A stretch of 64,000 nt of DNA, taken from the NCBI GenBank assembly GCA_947396885.1, contig OX377204.1, positions 23,443,706 through 23,507,705 of the forward strand, read 5' to 3'. Numbering within the stretch: the stretch's first letter is position 1; each line of letters starts with the position of its first letter. Made by a program: the position numbers and the translations under genes. Positions 1-10,775 of this stretch are shown here, one piece after another. Source of the stretch: Heligmosomoides polygyrus polygyrus. Taxonomy: Eukaryota > Nematoda > Chromadorea > Rhabditida > Heligmosomidae. Below the pieces are notes generated by a model. It did no database searches. It saw only the letters and a list, made by a program, of their open reading frames with translations, and had not been told where the DNA came from.

Positions 1-24
1 TTTATTTATTTATTTATTTACACA
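1..24. repeat. (TTTA)n microsatellite, possible CR1 3' tail
   Basis: The window opens inside a TTTA tandem run. The same kind of run borders minus-strand LINE 3' ends at 5280, 10776, 15655 and 60885, so this may be the 3' tail of a CR1-type LINE on the minus strand. The adjacent hairpin seen at the other sites is only a weak CAC/GTG stem here. Confidence 0.5.
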
Positions 25-835
25 ATACAGTGCACACAAAAATAACTCAAAAAGGACACGGTAAATCGCAAAAAACTACAATGTGAGAAACAAGATTTTA
101 AAAGCCATCAGCAACACGAACTGAAGTTAGTAAACAGACTGAAATATACTTCTTCAAAGAAGTGAGGGCGGAACGGCGAATTCGAAAAAAGAACCGGCAG
201 ATTCTGTGAAAAATCTACTAGAAAGAATTAAATAGAAGGGGACTGAGGGAGGTTGAGAATTTGAAGGAGAAGAGCAGTGGGCCGCCAGCACTGCAAGTCG
301 TGAGATCGGCTCCGGATACCAGCTTAGTAGGTCCGTCAGCTCCAACAAATCTCTACCTTCGACTGCAGGGGAAACAGAGGACAGACATGAATGTATACTT
401 AGTCTGACCAAACATACAAAATCGGTAACAAGTGATAGAGCAATATGAAATATTTGAAACTCTCAAACGGCAAACAAACGAAAGAAGAGCAATTAGGAAA
501 CTAAGAAAAGTGAACTAGAAACAACAGCAACTAGGAAACACTAACAACTAGTAGAATAGCAACTAAAAAACAGAGAATATTGATAGAAAATATGTTTGTG
601 TATATTGAAGAAAATTAGTAAAAAAAAAGAGAGATTAGTAAAAAAGAACACGTAAAGAGAAGGAAAAAACTCGAAAAAGGATTTTAAAAAAATAATGGTA
701 ATAAAAAATTATGCCGATTAACCTTTCCATTCAGCTTGAATGTTGCTTCATCAGTCTACAGAATCCGTTTTGGAAAATGGGGCTCCTGTTCACATTTAAA
801 TTGTGCAACCAATAAACCCGCATGTCACGTGTCCT
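25..835. other. no gene recognised; A-rich repeat-like DNA
   Basis: This stretch is A-rich on the plus strand and has no coding-like open frame. If the TTTA run at 1-24 is a LINE tail, part of it may be the matching LINE 3' untranslated region on the minus strand. Nothing else was recognised. Confidence 0.4.
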
Positions 836-839
836 TCAA

Positions 840-1263
840 GTGATTGCCAAGTTCTAAACGTTAAAAGAAGCACAGCACAAGTTAATGTGGCCAAGTAGTA
901 ACAAGATTGAATCAAGCATCCAGCCCATGCACAATCAATCAAGTCTGAAATGCAAGGTTTCAGGCGAGAGCATGGTGCAATCTTCACAACTTACACGCCG
1001 CGAAAATTTCGTTACCCTGTGCTTTCATATGAGTCTTTTCGAAACATCTTCAAAAGCTTCACTAGCGGCAATGAGAGAACATTTCAAATAATCCCAGCTT
1101 TATTAGGATACCCTGCATTTTTCGCCAGCCGTAGTGGATTTATACATTTAAACCTTAAAAGAAACACAAATCAATGGCCATTTTATGAAGAAATTGCAAC
1201 AAGTGTTTAATCGACACACAATCAGTCGAGTGTAAAGCGCAACATTTCAAACGAGTGCATGGC
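840..1263. repeat. dispersed repeat R1, copy 1
   Basis: A segment around 880-1263 reappears in the same orientation at about 40705-41075, with shared blocks such as GGCCAAGTAGTAACAAGATT and GTCTGAAATGCAAGGTTTCA. Inside the copy a roughly 300-bp unit seems to repeat: TTAAAAGAA near 858 and near 1156, each followed by related sequence. Copy 1 is interrupted at 1264 by an RTE LINE. It looks non-coding; the family is unknown. Confidence 0.65.
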
Positions 1264-1277
1264 GCATTCTATGCTGC

Positions 1278-2604
1278 CCTTCTTCTTCTTCTTCTTCTTC
1301 TTCTTCTCCTGAGCGTTTAGTCCCGCGCAGTCGGTGGGTCCGCTGTTCTTGTGATCTGTCGCCACTCCATCCTATCAAGGGCGTCATCTGCCGTGGCACC
1401 GACTTCGGCGAGATCTCTCTTGATGACGTCCTTCCATCTTTTCCTTGGGGTTCCTCTCGGACGCTTTCCGGGTGCCTCGAAATCTAGGGCCAACCTTGTG
1501 GAGTGATCCTCTGGTCTTCTGAGGACGTGTCCATACCACCTCAGGCGCTGCTCTCTCATCTTCAGCTGGATCGGGGCTGTCTTCATCACTGCCCTAACAT
1601 CCTCGTTTCGTATCCTGTCCCGACGGGTCCATCCACATGCCCACCGCAGCATCCTCATCTCCGCCGCGTGCAGTTGCCGCTCCTGCGCCTTACCCAGGGC
1701 CTAGCACTCACTGCCGTAGAGGAGGGCAGGTCTCACAACTGTTCTATAGAGCTTGCCTTTGAGCGTCCTGGAGCATCTACAGTCGCAGAGGATCCCTGTG
1801 GACTCCCTCCACTTGAGCCATGCTGCGTTTATCCGTCCCCTGACCGCCTGGTCCACACTTCCTTCCTCGGATAGGTCACTTCCGAGGTAGCGGAATTCTT
1901 CCACCTTCTCGATCGTTTCCCCTTGGCAGTCTAGGATCGATCCAGCGCACTGCTTAGAACTGATGAACTTCGTCTTCTTCACGTTCAGCCGTAGGCGGTT
2001 GTCTGCGAGGGCTCTCTGCCACAGCTGCACCTTCTCCTCCAGCTCCTCCTGGTTGTTGGCTACTAGGACGATGTCGTCCGCGTAGAGGATCGTTCTGAGA
2101 GGGCCTTCCTCAAGGTGGTTCACTATAGAGTCAAGTGTCAGCAGGAAGAGGAACGGGCTCAGAGCCGACCCTTGGTGTACCCCCACTGTGATGTCCACTT
2201 TCCTTGTCACCCCGTGTGGAGTTCATATCGCCGCTTTCGAGCCCACGTACATGTCCCTTATGACCGTTATCAGATGTTCCGGGACACCCCTCCCTCTAAG
2301 GGCATTCCAGATTACGGCCCGAGCTAGCCTGTCGTAGGCCTTCTCCATGTCCAGGAATGCCAGGTAGCAGGGTTTTCGTTTCTCCCGATATTTCTCCATC
2401 ACCTGACGAGCGATGAAGATGGCGTCTGTGGTGGACCTCTCAGGCATGAAGCTCCACTGCACCTGGGAGATGGGTACCACCTCCCTCAGCCTTGAGTCGA
2501 CCAGTCGTTCGTACATCTTCATCGTGTGTGAGATCAGTCTGGTCCCTCGGTGGTTGGAGCATTCGGAAGCGTCTCCCCTCTGCTTGAAGATGGGGACTAT
2601 GGTG
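1278..2604 (-). mobile_element. 5'-truncated RTE-type LINE with target-site duplication
   Basis: The element reads on the minus strand and is flanked by an exact 14-bp direct repeat, GCATTCTATGCTGC, at 1264-1277 and 2605-2618, the signature of target-primed reverse transcription. Its 3' end is a (GAA)n tract, seen as CTT repeats at 1279-1307 on the plus strand. The 5' end is lost within the reverse transcriptase domain, so no endonuclease remains. It landed inside repeat R1. Confidence 0.9.
1317..2604 (-). pseudogene. RTE reverse transcriptase remnant
   Basis: Reading down the minus strand, three open blocks (about 2522-2223, 2210-1701, 1658-1317) encode reverse transcriptase fingers and palm with AFLDMEKAYDRL, the HQGSALSPFLF motif, the catalytic box TILYADDIVLV, and the RTE C-terminal region with RLRWYGHVLRRPEDHS and GTPRKRWKDV. 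Stops or shifts separate the blocks (near 2220 and 1695), so this copy cannot make an enzyme. The catalytic YADD pair is still present. The protein would have copied LINE RNA into DNA at a nicked genomic site. Confidence 0.88.
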
Positions 2605-2618
2605 GCATTCTATGCTGC

Positions 2619-3135
2619 TCATATGTCAGAAAGTTTCTACTTTCCTAAGCTTTCATATGATCTCTTAACTTCTACAGTACCTTTAGTGTGAGCAAAGTTG
2701 TCACCTTTAAAACATGTGTACATTTTTTTTAGACACTCTCTATAGTCCATTCTGCGGCGAATTTCGGATCTATCCTAGTTGGGAGCGAGCAACCGTCATG
2801 TATCATTTGCGGACGTCATCCATTGCCATACAACAACATCTCCTGAATTTAAAGAAGAGCCCTCGTGTCATGGGACAGCAGTCTTAAGCAAGGGATTTGA
2901 GACGCAAACCACTATATGCCTCCCTTCGATTAGGACAGATCCCAAACTTCTCCTTGAAGCCAACATTTTTTGATGTAACCGCCAGTGGCGTTCCCTTCCC
3001 CAGCCTGCCATTTGCCCGAGTAGGTTCGGTTATTCCCTGATGTCTTCCATTGTTAACATGAACGGCATCAAATCAATCATTCACAGTTGCAGCAAAATTC
3101 CGACAGTCAGTCTAAAGAAAAAGATGAATAGATGA
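2619..3135. other. no gene recognised
   Basis: Continues the sequence interrupted by the RTE insertion at 1278-2604. No convincing coding frame, RNA gene or repeat boundary was seen. Confidence 0.4.
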
Positions 3136-3690
3136 CTAACTCTCTGCAACCAAAGACGCAGCGTTTCTCAAAAATTTCAGCCACAAGTGTTTTGAATGAT
3201 TTTCAGGAGACGGCCGAAGGAAAGTGAACTGATGCTGGACAACAGCCTGTTCCCGCTTTTTCGAAGAAGAGTGGAGGACGACACGGAAGGCGGCGATGTA
3301 ACCGATACCAACGCCTTGCGGGACGTACTTCGGCCACGTGAGAGGACGCAAGCGCCGAGCAACACTTCCCAGCTGAACTGCTCCGCTGGGGAACAGCCGA
3401 TGCAGACTTCGCCATCCTTCCGCTTGCCCAGTACGACTGCCCCTTTCCCACCTCCTAGCCTGTTGACGACGGTGTCCAGCGGTAGTAGGTCGCCTAATTT
3501 TCGTGATTCTCACAAAAACTCGAGTATGGGTCATGGAGATGGGTCGTGGAACAGATTCCGAGCTTCCGCAACCGAGACGCTCCCCAAGAGCACCGTTGCC
3601 TGGTCGACGACACCGCTCTCGCCTACCTCGTCCTCCGCTCCTAACGTCCGTCCACCGTCGTAGCTAGGTCGGGCATTGCAAGCGATGTTA
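3136..3690. other. GC-rich patch with overlapping open frames, unresolved
   Basis: This patch is clearly more GC-rich than its surroundings and is open in several frames on both strands, for example a plus frame at 3196-3663 (155 codons) and a minus frame at 3136-3534 (132 codons). No domain was recognised in any frame, and simultaneous openness is what GC-rich DNA gives by chance. It could hold an exon or decayed transposon coding sequence; I cannot choose. Confidence 0.25.
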
Positions 3691-4157
3691 CCTTCCTTAT
3701 CCGCTGATTCAAGGCTTTATATATATAGTGTATGCATATGTCTAGCACCTTAATAAAAATGCTAGTTTCATGCGTATTGCTATGAAAAATGAGTGCGTTA
3801 GTGACTAGGGGTTGACGAGCAGCTCACGTGAATAAGGGCCGTTCCCTCAGATACTCGCCGTGCGCTCCACTTCCACAAGATGCAGTGAGACTTATGAGCG
3901 CCATAGCTCATGTAGAAAGACGAGGATGGTGAATCCGTCACGCTGCTGCATTCATTCACTGCTCAGCAAGACGAGGTTTGCAACTCAAAGGAATAGAGGG
4001 GAGAACCAAACTAACGACACAAGAAGAGCGGAAAATGGCAACAAGACATGTGCAATTCAAGAGGGTTGGAACAACTTGCCTTGTTGTACTTATTAAGACA
4101 GCTACAACAGTTTGGCGGGTCAAGGTATAATTTATCGGTACGTTCTTGGTATCTAAA
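3691..4157. other. no gene recognised
   Basis: Intergenic DNA without a supported coding frame, RNA gene or repeat boundary. It ends at the TA target site of the foldback element that follows. Confidence 0.4.
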
Positions 4158-4159
4158 TA

Positions 4160-5201
4160 TTAGGTTGTTCCATAAGTCTTCGCCGTTTTTTCAACGATTC
4201 ACTGCAGATTTCGCCGGCGGTCTCTTGCATAGCGCTGCATAGCTTTCGAAAGAGAATGACTTGCTCTATCAGAACATGTATTGCATTTCTTTTTTCATCA
4301 CGAATTTTGTCAATTTTTAGGTCGTTGAATTGAAAAGTGAAAAAGTGAGAAAGTAGCCATTTGCGCACTTGTTCTCTCCACTTAGGTTTGTAATTTTTTG
4401 CGCAGTTTTTTAAAGCACTTGGAAGATAATGTATTGTACTACAAGAATATGTGTTGGTCCTATTTTCTTACTTGCCCTTTATTGATTTTTAGTCCATCAA
4501 ATTGGGAATTCCTACTTTTCCGTCCGAATTTTTACCAAAACTCCGGTTCTGTGGTTGGACTTTTCTGCTTGCTGTTATATGTCGTTTGGAAGAGGATGTC
4601 CTGCTCAGTAAGAATTTGTGTCGCGTTTATTGGCTCACGCTGATTTCTGTCGAATATCAACAACTGAAGAAGGAGAAGGAGTTGTTGGTGAAGACGATTT
4701 TTCTCTTTTTTGCATTTTGTTGATATTCAAAAGAAATCAATAAACGCGACACATATTCTTATAGAGCAAGACATTCTCTTTCGAACGACATATAACATGA
4801 ACCCAAAAAGTCCAACCACAGAGCAGGAGCTATCGGCAAAAATAACCACCCTCCTTCGGACGTCCCAATTTGATAACCTAAAAATCAATAAAGGACAAAT
4901 GAAAATGAGCAAATAGCACTAACACACATTCTTGTAGTGCAGAACATTGTCTTCCAAATGCTATAAAAAACTGCACAAAAAATTACAAACCTAAGCGGAG
5001 AGAACAAGTGCGCAAATGGCTACTTTTTCACTTTTTACTTCAACGGCCTAAAAATTGACAAAATTCATGATGAGAAAAGAATTGCAATAAATGTTCTGAT
5101 AGAGCAAATCATTCTCTTTCGAAAGCTATCTGCGCTATGCAAGAGACCGCCGGCGAAATCTGCTGTTGAAAAAAACGGCGAAGACTTATGGGACAACCTA
5201 A
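4160..5201. mobile_element. mariner-derived foldback element, about 500-bp arms
   Basis: The 1042-bp element is almost entirely palindromic. The left arm starts TTAGGTTGTTCCATAAGTCT and the right arm ends with its complement, CTTATGGGACAACCTAA; pairing continues inward to GAATATCAACAA near 4652 against TTGTTGATATTC near 4720. It is flanked by the dinucleotide TA on both sides (4158-4159 and 5202-5203), the Tc1/mariner target site. The TTAGGTTGT terminus is shared with the mariners ending at 7599 and starting near 9600. It has no transposase, so it would move only in trans. Confidence 0.88.
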
Positions 5202-5277
5202 TAGAAGACGTAAGTAATCGAAGTGAGCTGCATGGACGTATTAGGCTCTCAAGAAATAAATGAGCGTTTTGCATTTG

Positions 5278-5320
5278 TTATTTATCTATTTTATACGCCG
5301 CAAGACGGCGTGCATCACCA
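5278..5320 (-). repeat. LINE 3' tail with hairpin
   Basis: An imperfect TTAT run is followed on the plus strand by a hairpin, ACGCCG-CAAGA-CGGCGT (six perfect pairs), then TGC. The same layout of TTTA-type run plus hairpin occurs at 10776, 15655 and 60885 with different stem sequences. I read it as the 3' end of a minus-strand CR1-type LINE whose untranslated region extends right to about 5600. Confidence 0.5.
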
Positions 5321-5614
5321 GACAGTCAACCAGAAAGGAAGCACTCCAAGGCACCGAACACAAAAAGCCAATAGTAGTGAATAAAAGGCTTCAGTAGGAG
5401 AGAAGAAACAAACAAAAATAGCATCAGAAACGGAAGAGCGCACAATTAGAGGGCACCCATTGAATCGGCTAGATAAAGGACAGAGCAAAATAAGAGAATC
5501 CTTCGTAACCAACGAAACAATAAGAAAGGCAGGCTTCATAGTAGATGTTTCACTCCCCCAGCACAAACTTGAAACCAACTGAGAGAAGCTTTAATAGAAG
5601 AGCATTTTTCAATA

Positions 5615-5908
5615 AAGGATAAAGCATAAAGTACGGCGTTATTCAATCCCTTCTGGGATGCGCCAGCGCATTCTACTTCTACGGGATGTCGTGGAGGCGA
5701 CATGAATGCGTATTTGGCCATACAATGACTTGCGGTGCCCAGCCGATGAACAAGTCAGCGCTTTGTCCTTCCCAGACACGTCTGGTACCAATTCACCTGC
5801 CCCGGAGGGATGGAAGGCTTCGTTGGCCTGGGCGGGAAATCCGAACCAGAAACCTGGTATCGGGTGCACGCGACAGTCGCGCCTCCTCCTACTGCGCTAC
5901 ACGCGCCC
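5615..5908 (-). mobile_element. tRNA-derived SINE, family A, with 13-bp TSD
   Basis: On the minus strand the copy begins GGGCGCGTGTAGCGCAGTAG, with an A box (TAGCGCAGT) and then a B box (GGTTCGGATTTC), the two internal RNA polymerase III promoter boxes of tRNA genes. A unique body of about 200 bp follows and ends in a CTTTATCCTTTATT tail. Flanking direct repeats GCATTTTTCAATA at 5602-5614 and 5909-5921 are an exact TSD. Open frames across it are incidental. Other copies lie at 8098, 9319, 14648, 20350, 33012, 48815, 54904 and 59559. Confidence 0.88.
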
Positions 5909-6021
5909 GCATTTTTCAATAGAAGGATAGTAGAATATTAATATTTAAATCAATTATTTATTTGAAAAAAAAATTCGCGTATATATATATATAGTAGAGT
6001 TTATAATTTGAGTACATTTTT

Positions 6022-6397
6022 TTCGTCATGGAGACGAAGATGCTGTGCTGGACGGCTGGAGTCATCCGCATGGACCGTATCCGAAACGATGTCATTCGGC
6101 AGAAGTGCGGTGTCGCTCCGATAGCGGACAAGATGCGCGAAGCTCGCTTACGATGGTACGGCCACGTTCTGCGTGGAAAAGAAGACAGCGTCCGCAAGAT
6201 AGGTCTTGAGTTGGAAGTATCTAAAAAGCAGCCTAGAGGACGCCCGAAGCAACGTTGGTCCGATACGTTACATGTGGACTTGAAAGCAGCTGGTGTCCAC
6301 ACTGATCTAGCGCTGGATGGGAAAGGTGGTGTCATGACACTAGAATAGAGGACCCCGCCACGAAGAGGGACGAACGCTGAAGAAGAAGAAGAAGATT
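6022..6397 (+). mobile_element. 5'-truncated RTE LINE stub with 16-bp TSD
   Basis: A 376-bp 3' fragment ends in (GAA)n at 6380-6394 and is flanked by an exact 16-bp direct repeat, ATTTGAGTACATTTTT, at 6006-6021 and 6398-6413. Perfect TSDs argue for a fairly recent insertion. The (GAA)n tail matches that of the RTE at 1278-2604, but the proteins differ enough to be separate subfamilies. Confidence 0.92.
6028..6348 (+). pseudogene. RTE polyprotein C-terminal fragment
   Basis: The frame encodes the C-terminal tail of an RTE-type polyprotein, with MDRIRND, REARLRWYGHVLRGKEDS and QPRGRPKQRWSDTLHVDL, all lying after the reverse transcriptase domain. The insertion begins just before this point, so no catalytic residue is present and the leading ATG is accidental. 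The piece is open to its natural-looking stop, which fits a young truncated insertion. Confidence 0.85.
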
Positions 6398-6529
6398 ATT
6401 TGAGTACATTTTTATATGTTTTATGCCTTGTAGTGTATACCATTGGAAAGCCAAGTTCATGCACTCTTTAACCACGCATTCGAGTTCTGTATAGAACATA
6501 AATTTTCCCCAAATTTAAGCTTTGCCGTT

Positions 6530-7599
6530 TCAGATGTCGGAAAACAATTTTCGACAAATTTTCTTCTACGAATCCAAACTTGTTATCAGTGCAGCTGAAA
6601 CGACCCGTAACATCAACGCTGCATTTGGGGAGGATTTTGCTAAGGAACGCACAATTCGCCACCGGTTCGAAAGGTTTCGATCTGGAGATGAAACTCTCGA
6701 AGATGAAGACCGAGGTAGGCCGCCATCACTCCTCACTCAAAGTCGTGGCGGAAGCGCATCCGCCTCAAACTGTGAGAGAGCTAGCGCAGCGTTTCGGTGT
6801 TGAAAGCAGCTCTATCGGTCGTCACTTAAATACGATTTAAAAAAAAAGAAATTGGATAAATGAATCTCGCGCGAACTGACCGCCGGGCAGATGGTGAAGC
6901 ACCACAACACCTGTGTTTCGCTAAGGCTGCGCAGTCTAAAGGAGCCTTTTTTGTTCAGGATCGTGACAAGCGACGAAAAACGGACCCTTTGCAACAATCG
7001 TCGTCGCTCTGCACAATGGCTGGACAAGATTAAGAGTCTCAAGAAGGTGCCGAAATCAAGTCTCCATCCGAAGAAGACCATGGTGGACAATGGTTGGTAT
7101 AGTCCGCTACAAATTCTTGGAGAGTGGAGAGACTATCACAGCGGAGAAGTACTGTGCCGAAACTGAAGTGATGCACCAGAAGTTGACTGAAAAACAGCCG
7201 GCTTTGGTCAATCGAAGAGGCCCAATCCTACCGCACGGCAACGTGCGCCCGCACGTTTCAAAAATTGTTGTCCAGAAACTGGATGGATTGGGATACGAAA
7301 CTCTGCCACATCCAGCATATTCACCAGATCTCCCCTACCGATTTTTTTAAGCATTTAGATCGTTCTGTGAGGGATAAAAAATTCAGTGACCAAGATGATG
7401 TCGAAAATGACATTAACGTTTTCATGACCTCCAGAACTCCGGATTTCTAGGCTACCGGCATAAATAAATTTGTTTCTTGTTGGCAAAGATGTGGTGATTC
7501 TAACCGTTATTACATTGATTGATAATGTTCACTCTAAGCTGAGTTATGATAATGTGAATGTTCGAGCTGCAAAAGCTCATCTATTTCTTGACAACCTAA
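6530..7599 (+). pseudogene. decayed mariner transposase
   Basis: The N-terminal helix-turn-helix part (SAAETTRNINAAFG, about 6534-6720), the linker (TVRELAQRFGVESSSIGRHL, about 6755-6830) and the catalytic half (VTSDEK, RRRSAQWLDK, GETITAEKYC, HPAYSPDLP) are all present but spread over different frames with stops. The second catalytic aspartate, expected in an HDN motif, is changed: the text reads PHGNVRPH. The right terminal repeat ends CCTAA at 7599 with TA after it and complements TTAGGTTGTC. I could not find the left end; it may be diverged. Dead copy of the mariner lineage at 9602. Confidence 0.82.
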
Positions 7600-7914
7600 T
7601 AGTAAGCTTGTTCTCAAAGCTGATTCAATGCCAATATTTTGCTCCAAAAACTGTACGCGACAGAGTTACATATCTGAGACCTAGAGCGTCGGATAAAAAT
7701 TGATACATCTGTTCCTTTTTCAAACCTCTTTTTCTGTTATTCGCCAAATTAGTCGTTTAGTTGACGTAGCTGGCCGATTCCTCAGCTTAAGAACGGATGA
7801 ACGTTGCTCATGAATTTGTACCTCAATTTTGGCAAATTCATACTCTGCATGCATGAAGCCAGCGGTATTGCAGCCCACGAACATTTCACTTACGCGTTCG
7901 ATCAAACAGCGCCG

Positions 7915-7990
7915 GTGATGTAATGGCGTAGAGAATTCCAGTCCGGTCAGCAGGAGGTGCAGTTTCGAGTCCAGCCTGGCGCCCCCAGTT
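7915..7990 (+). repeat. tRNA-like module (A and B boxes)
   Basis: The stretch has an A-box-like TAATGGCGTAGAG near 7920 and a B-box-like AGTTTCGAGTCCAG near 7962, at roughly tRNA spacing. It does not fold into a convincing tRNA, and no target duplication was found. Probably part of a tRNA-derived SINE or repeat of another family than SINE A. Confidence 0.4.
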
Positions 7991-8097
7991 TTGATCGCAA
8001 TGGAAGATCGTTGCAACAGCTTGCAACCTCAGTACCAGCCACTTGAGGCTTAAAGAGAATGATTTGAATCATTTCATCTACGTATTACACGTCCTTT

Positions 8098-8370
8098 GGG
8101 GCGCGTGTAGCGCAGTCGGAGGAGGCGCCGGCTGTCGCGTGCACGCGATACTGGTTCGGATTTCCCGCCCAGGCCAACCAAGCCTTCCTTCCCTCCGGGG
8201 TCGGTGAATTGGTACCGGACTTGTCTGGGAAGGACGTGTTCCTCGGCCGGCTACCGCAAGTCATTATGTGGCCAAATTCGCATTCAATTCGCCTCCACGA
8301 TATCCCATGGAAGCAGAATGCGTGGCGCATCCCAAAACAGATTGAGTAACGCCGTCCTTTATCTTTATCC
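8098..8370 (+). mobile_element. tRNA-derived SINE, family A
   Basis: Plus-strand copy beginning GGGCGCGTGTAGCGCAGTCG with A box and B box (GGTTCGGATTTC near 8154). It ends in a pyrimidine-rich CTTTATCTTTATCCTT tail. Imperfect flanking repeats (TACACGTCCTTTG before, TACACATCCTTCA after) look like an aged TSD. It is one of the best copies for defining the 5' end. Confidence 0.85.
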
Positions 8371-8911
8371 TTACTACACATCCTTCAATGTATGGACGGC
8401 TTCAGATCGCGGACTGAGAACGAACGGAGTTTGTTCATTACTATAAGTATGCAATAGCATCTTGCGTTTTTGCCTTTGGGCAAAAAGGACGCCCAACAGT
8501 AAAAGCGGTTGTTTAAAAACTCCTTTTAGAATTCCTTAATTTAAAAAACTGTTAATTAGATACTGCCTCTTTTGGCATCCAAACTGTCAAATGAAGTGAA
8601 CAAAGCATTTAGGCCAGTCAGAATCAATCGAGTAGGTGTCGACACTTCCTGAGTGGACGTACCTTGGCGAAGCCGTATATCTAAGTACTTGAGAATTACA
8701 CCAAACTAAATAATGCTGTATGTGTAGCACACAACGAGTAGTTCTACCATATGTGCCGGATGATGCACAGAAACTCCAAAATTTTTACGCGTCGGCGTAT
8801 TCGGAAGGCAGTAACTCTGTCCGTTTGAAGCCATTCCGGGTGTAGTGACTCTGTTTTATGGAAAGTGGACAGGCCATTAAAACCAGTCTAGTAAGACAGC
8901 GTCGTAGGCTT

Positions 8912-9238
8912 TCAAGAGACGAAATTACAACGAAAGTGCAGATTTCGGTTGGATGACGACTTTTCTTTCACTTCAGTCGACCGGTGCAGGAAGATGCGGT
9001 CACAAAGGCCTTCGGCTCTGTCAGTGAACAGAACACTCGCAATACTTTGCGATGCTCTGCTCACGGTCGAATTTTCGGCAGTTTCGTCGTATCTAGAAGC
9101 GAACGCTCCAGGTCGCGCATTAAAAAATTGCCGTGTGGCGCAAAAATATCGTTCTTGCTCTTGGGCGCCCACTCGACTAAAGACCGGAAACGCAGGGGGT
9201 GTTGTAACCGCGCATGGTCGGTAATACTTTCCCTGCAT
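8912..9238. other. GC-rich patch with overlapping open frames, unresolved
   Basis: Two plus-strand frames (8949-9224 and 8984-9271) and one minus-strand frame (8912-9238) are open over the same bases. None shows a domain I recognise. GC bias alone may explain them; a decayed transposase or exon cannot be excluded. Confidence 0.2.
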
Positions 9239-9318
9239 GAGATACGACGACGACGGACTATCGTGTCTTAACCTTCACTTCAAATATGATTACAAATTTA
9301 AAGGATAAGGGGGGGGGG

Positions 9319-9434
9319 GAATTCACCAACACCGGAGGGAAAGGCTTGGTTGGCCTGGGCGGGAAATTCGGACCAGGAACCTGATATCGGGTCTACAACC
9401 GGCACCTTCTCCCACTGCGCTACACGCGCTTATA
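9319..9434 (-). mobile_element. truncated SINE, family A
   Basis: Minus-strand copy keeping only the tRNA-like head: A-box sequence TGTAGCGCAGTGGG read from 9432 downward and the region through GGCCAACCAAGCC. Its body is lost at a poly-G run at 9311-9320. Confidence 0.75.
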
Positions 9435-10775
9435 TTTACAAATTACAAATGTGCTTACCTATACAACTTACAAATGTAGGAGTTTTCAAATAAATAAAGG
9501 TATGCCACCTTCAAGCTGAAAAGAATAGGAACGACCGCTATATAAGAAGCCGAAAAACGCCACAGAGAAACAATCACATCCATTCACCAAACGATCTATT
9601 AGGTTGTAACGAATTAAATGGCACTGGCTCGCGTCATTTTTTGGCGCGTCTTTACGCGTTTGATCAAGAACAAACCGTAACATGTGGCATATCATCTAGA
9701 AGCGCAAGCTTTGCTCTACTTGCGAGTACCAAATTTTCTATGTAAAAGTGGGAAAACTTTAGAGTTTTATTGACTTTTTTGCAGATGGACAAAAGGGTAA
9801 TCCGAGGCATTTACTTGTATGAATTCAAGCTGGGCACTACAGCTAAGGAGGCGGGCGAGAAGATCAACGCCGCATTCGGTCAAGGACGTTCCACAATTCG
9901 GACGGCGGATCGTTGGTATTAGAAGTTCCGGAATGGAGATGAGAGCTTGGAAGAACATGAAGGTCGTGGGAGGCATAGTGATGTTGACGAGGACAAGCTG
10001 AGAGATGTGGTAGAGGAGGATCCACACAAAGGTACCAGGGAGATAGCGAAGGCTCTTGGCGTCAGTCACAACACAGCTGCCCGGCATCTGAAGGAAATTG
10101 GAAAGACCAAAAAGCTGGAAAGATGGGTGCCTCACGAGCTGTCTGAGGAGCAAAGAAACCGACGATATGAGATCTCGTCCGCACTGCTTCTACGGAACGA
10201 AACGGACCCATTCCTTGATCGCATCGTAACCTGTGACGAGAAATGGATAATGTACGACAACAGGCGACGATCGGCGCAGTGGGTGGACAGCGATGAGAGC
10301 CCCAAGGTTTTTGCGAAGCCGGAATTGCACCAAAAGAAAGTAATTGTGACAGTATGGTGGTGTTCGCTGGGAATTATTCACCACAGCTGCCTCCCTCCCG
10401 GTGAATCCATCACGGCAGAGAAGTACTGCATTGAAATTGAAGAAATGATGAAAAAGTTGAAGAATATCCGGCCGGCCTTGGTATACCGAAGGCGAGTTCT
10501 CCTTCTGCACGACAATGCTCGCACCCATGTAGCACGAATGACGTTGCAGAAATTGAATGAGCTGAGCAGTGAAACTCTACCACATCCTCCGTTTTCTCCC
10601 GACCTCTCCCCAACAGACTACCGTTTCTTCAAGCATCTTGGCGACTTCTTGGTAGGGAAAATATTCAAATACCAACAAGATACCGAAAGTGCCTTCGAAG
10701 ATTTCGTCAATTCCAGAACTTCTGATTTTTATGCTACTGGGATAAAAAAGCTTGTGTCACGTTGGCAAAGGTGTG

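Noticed and set aside
5639..5930. Protein-coding genes from open frames across SINE copies (5639-5869, 8085-8381, 59511-59893)
   Set aside because: The frames follow the repeat consensus in both strands and start or stop at its borders; they have no domain.
6530..7599. A working SETMAR-like or mariner gene
   Set aside because: Multiple frameshifts and stops, and the second catalytic aspartate is replaced by glycine.
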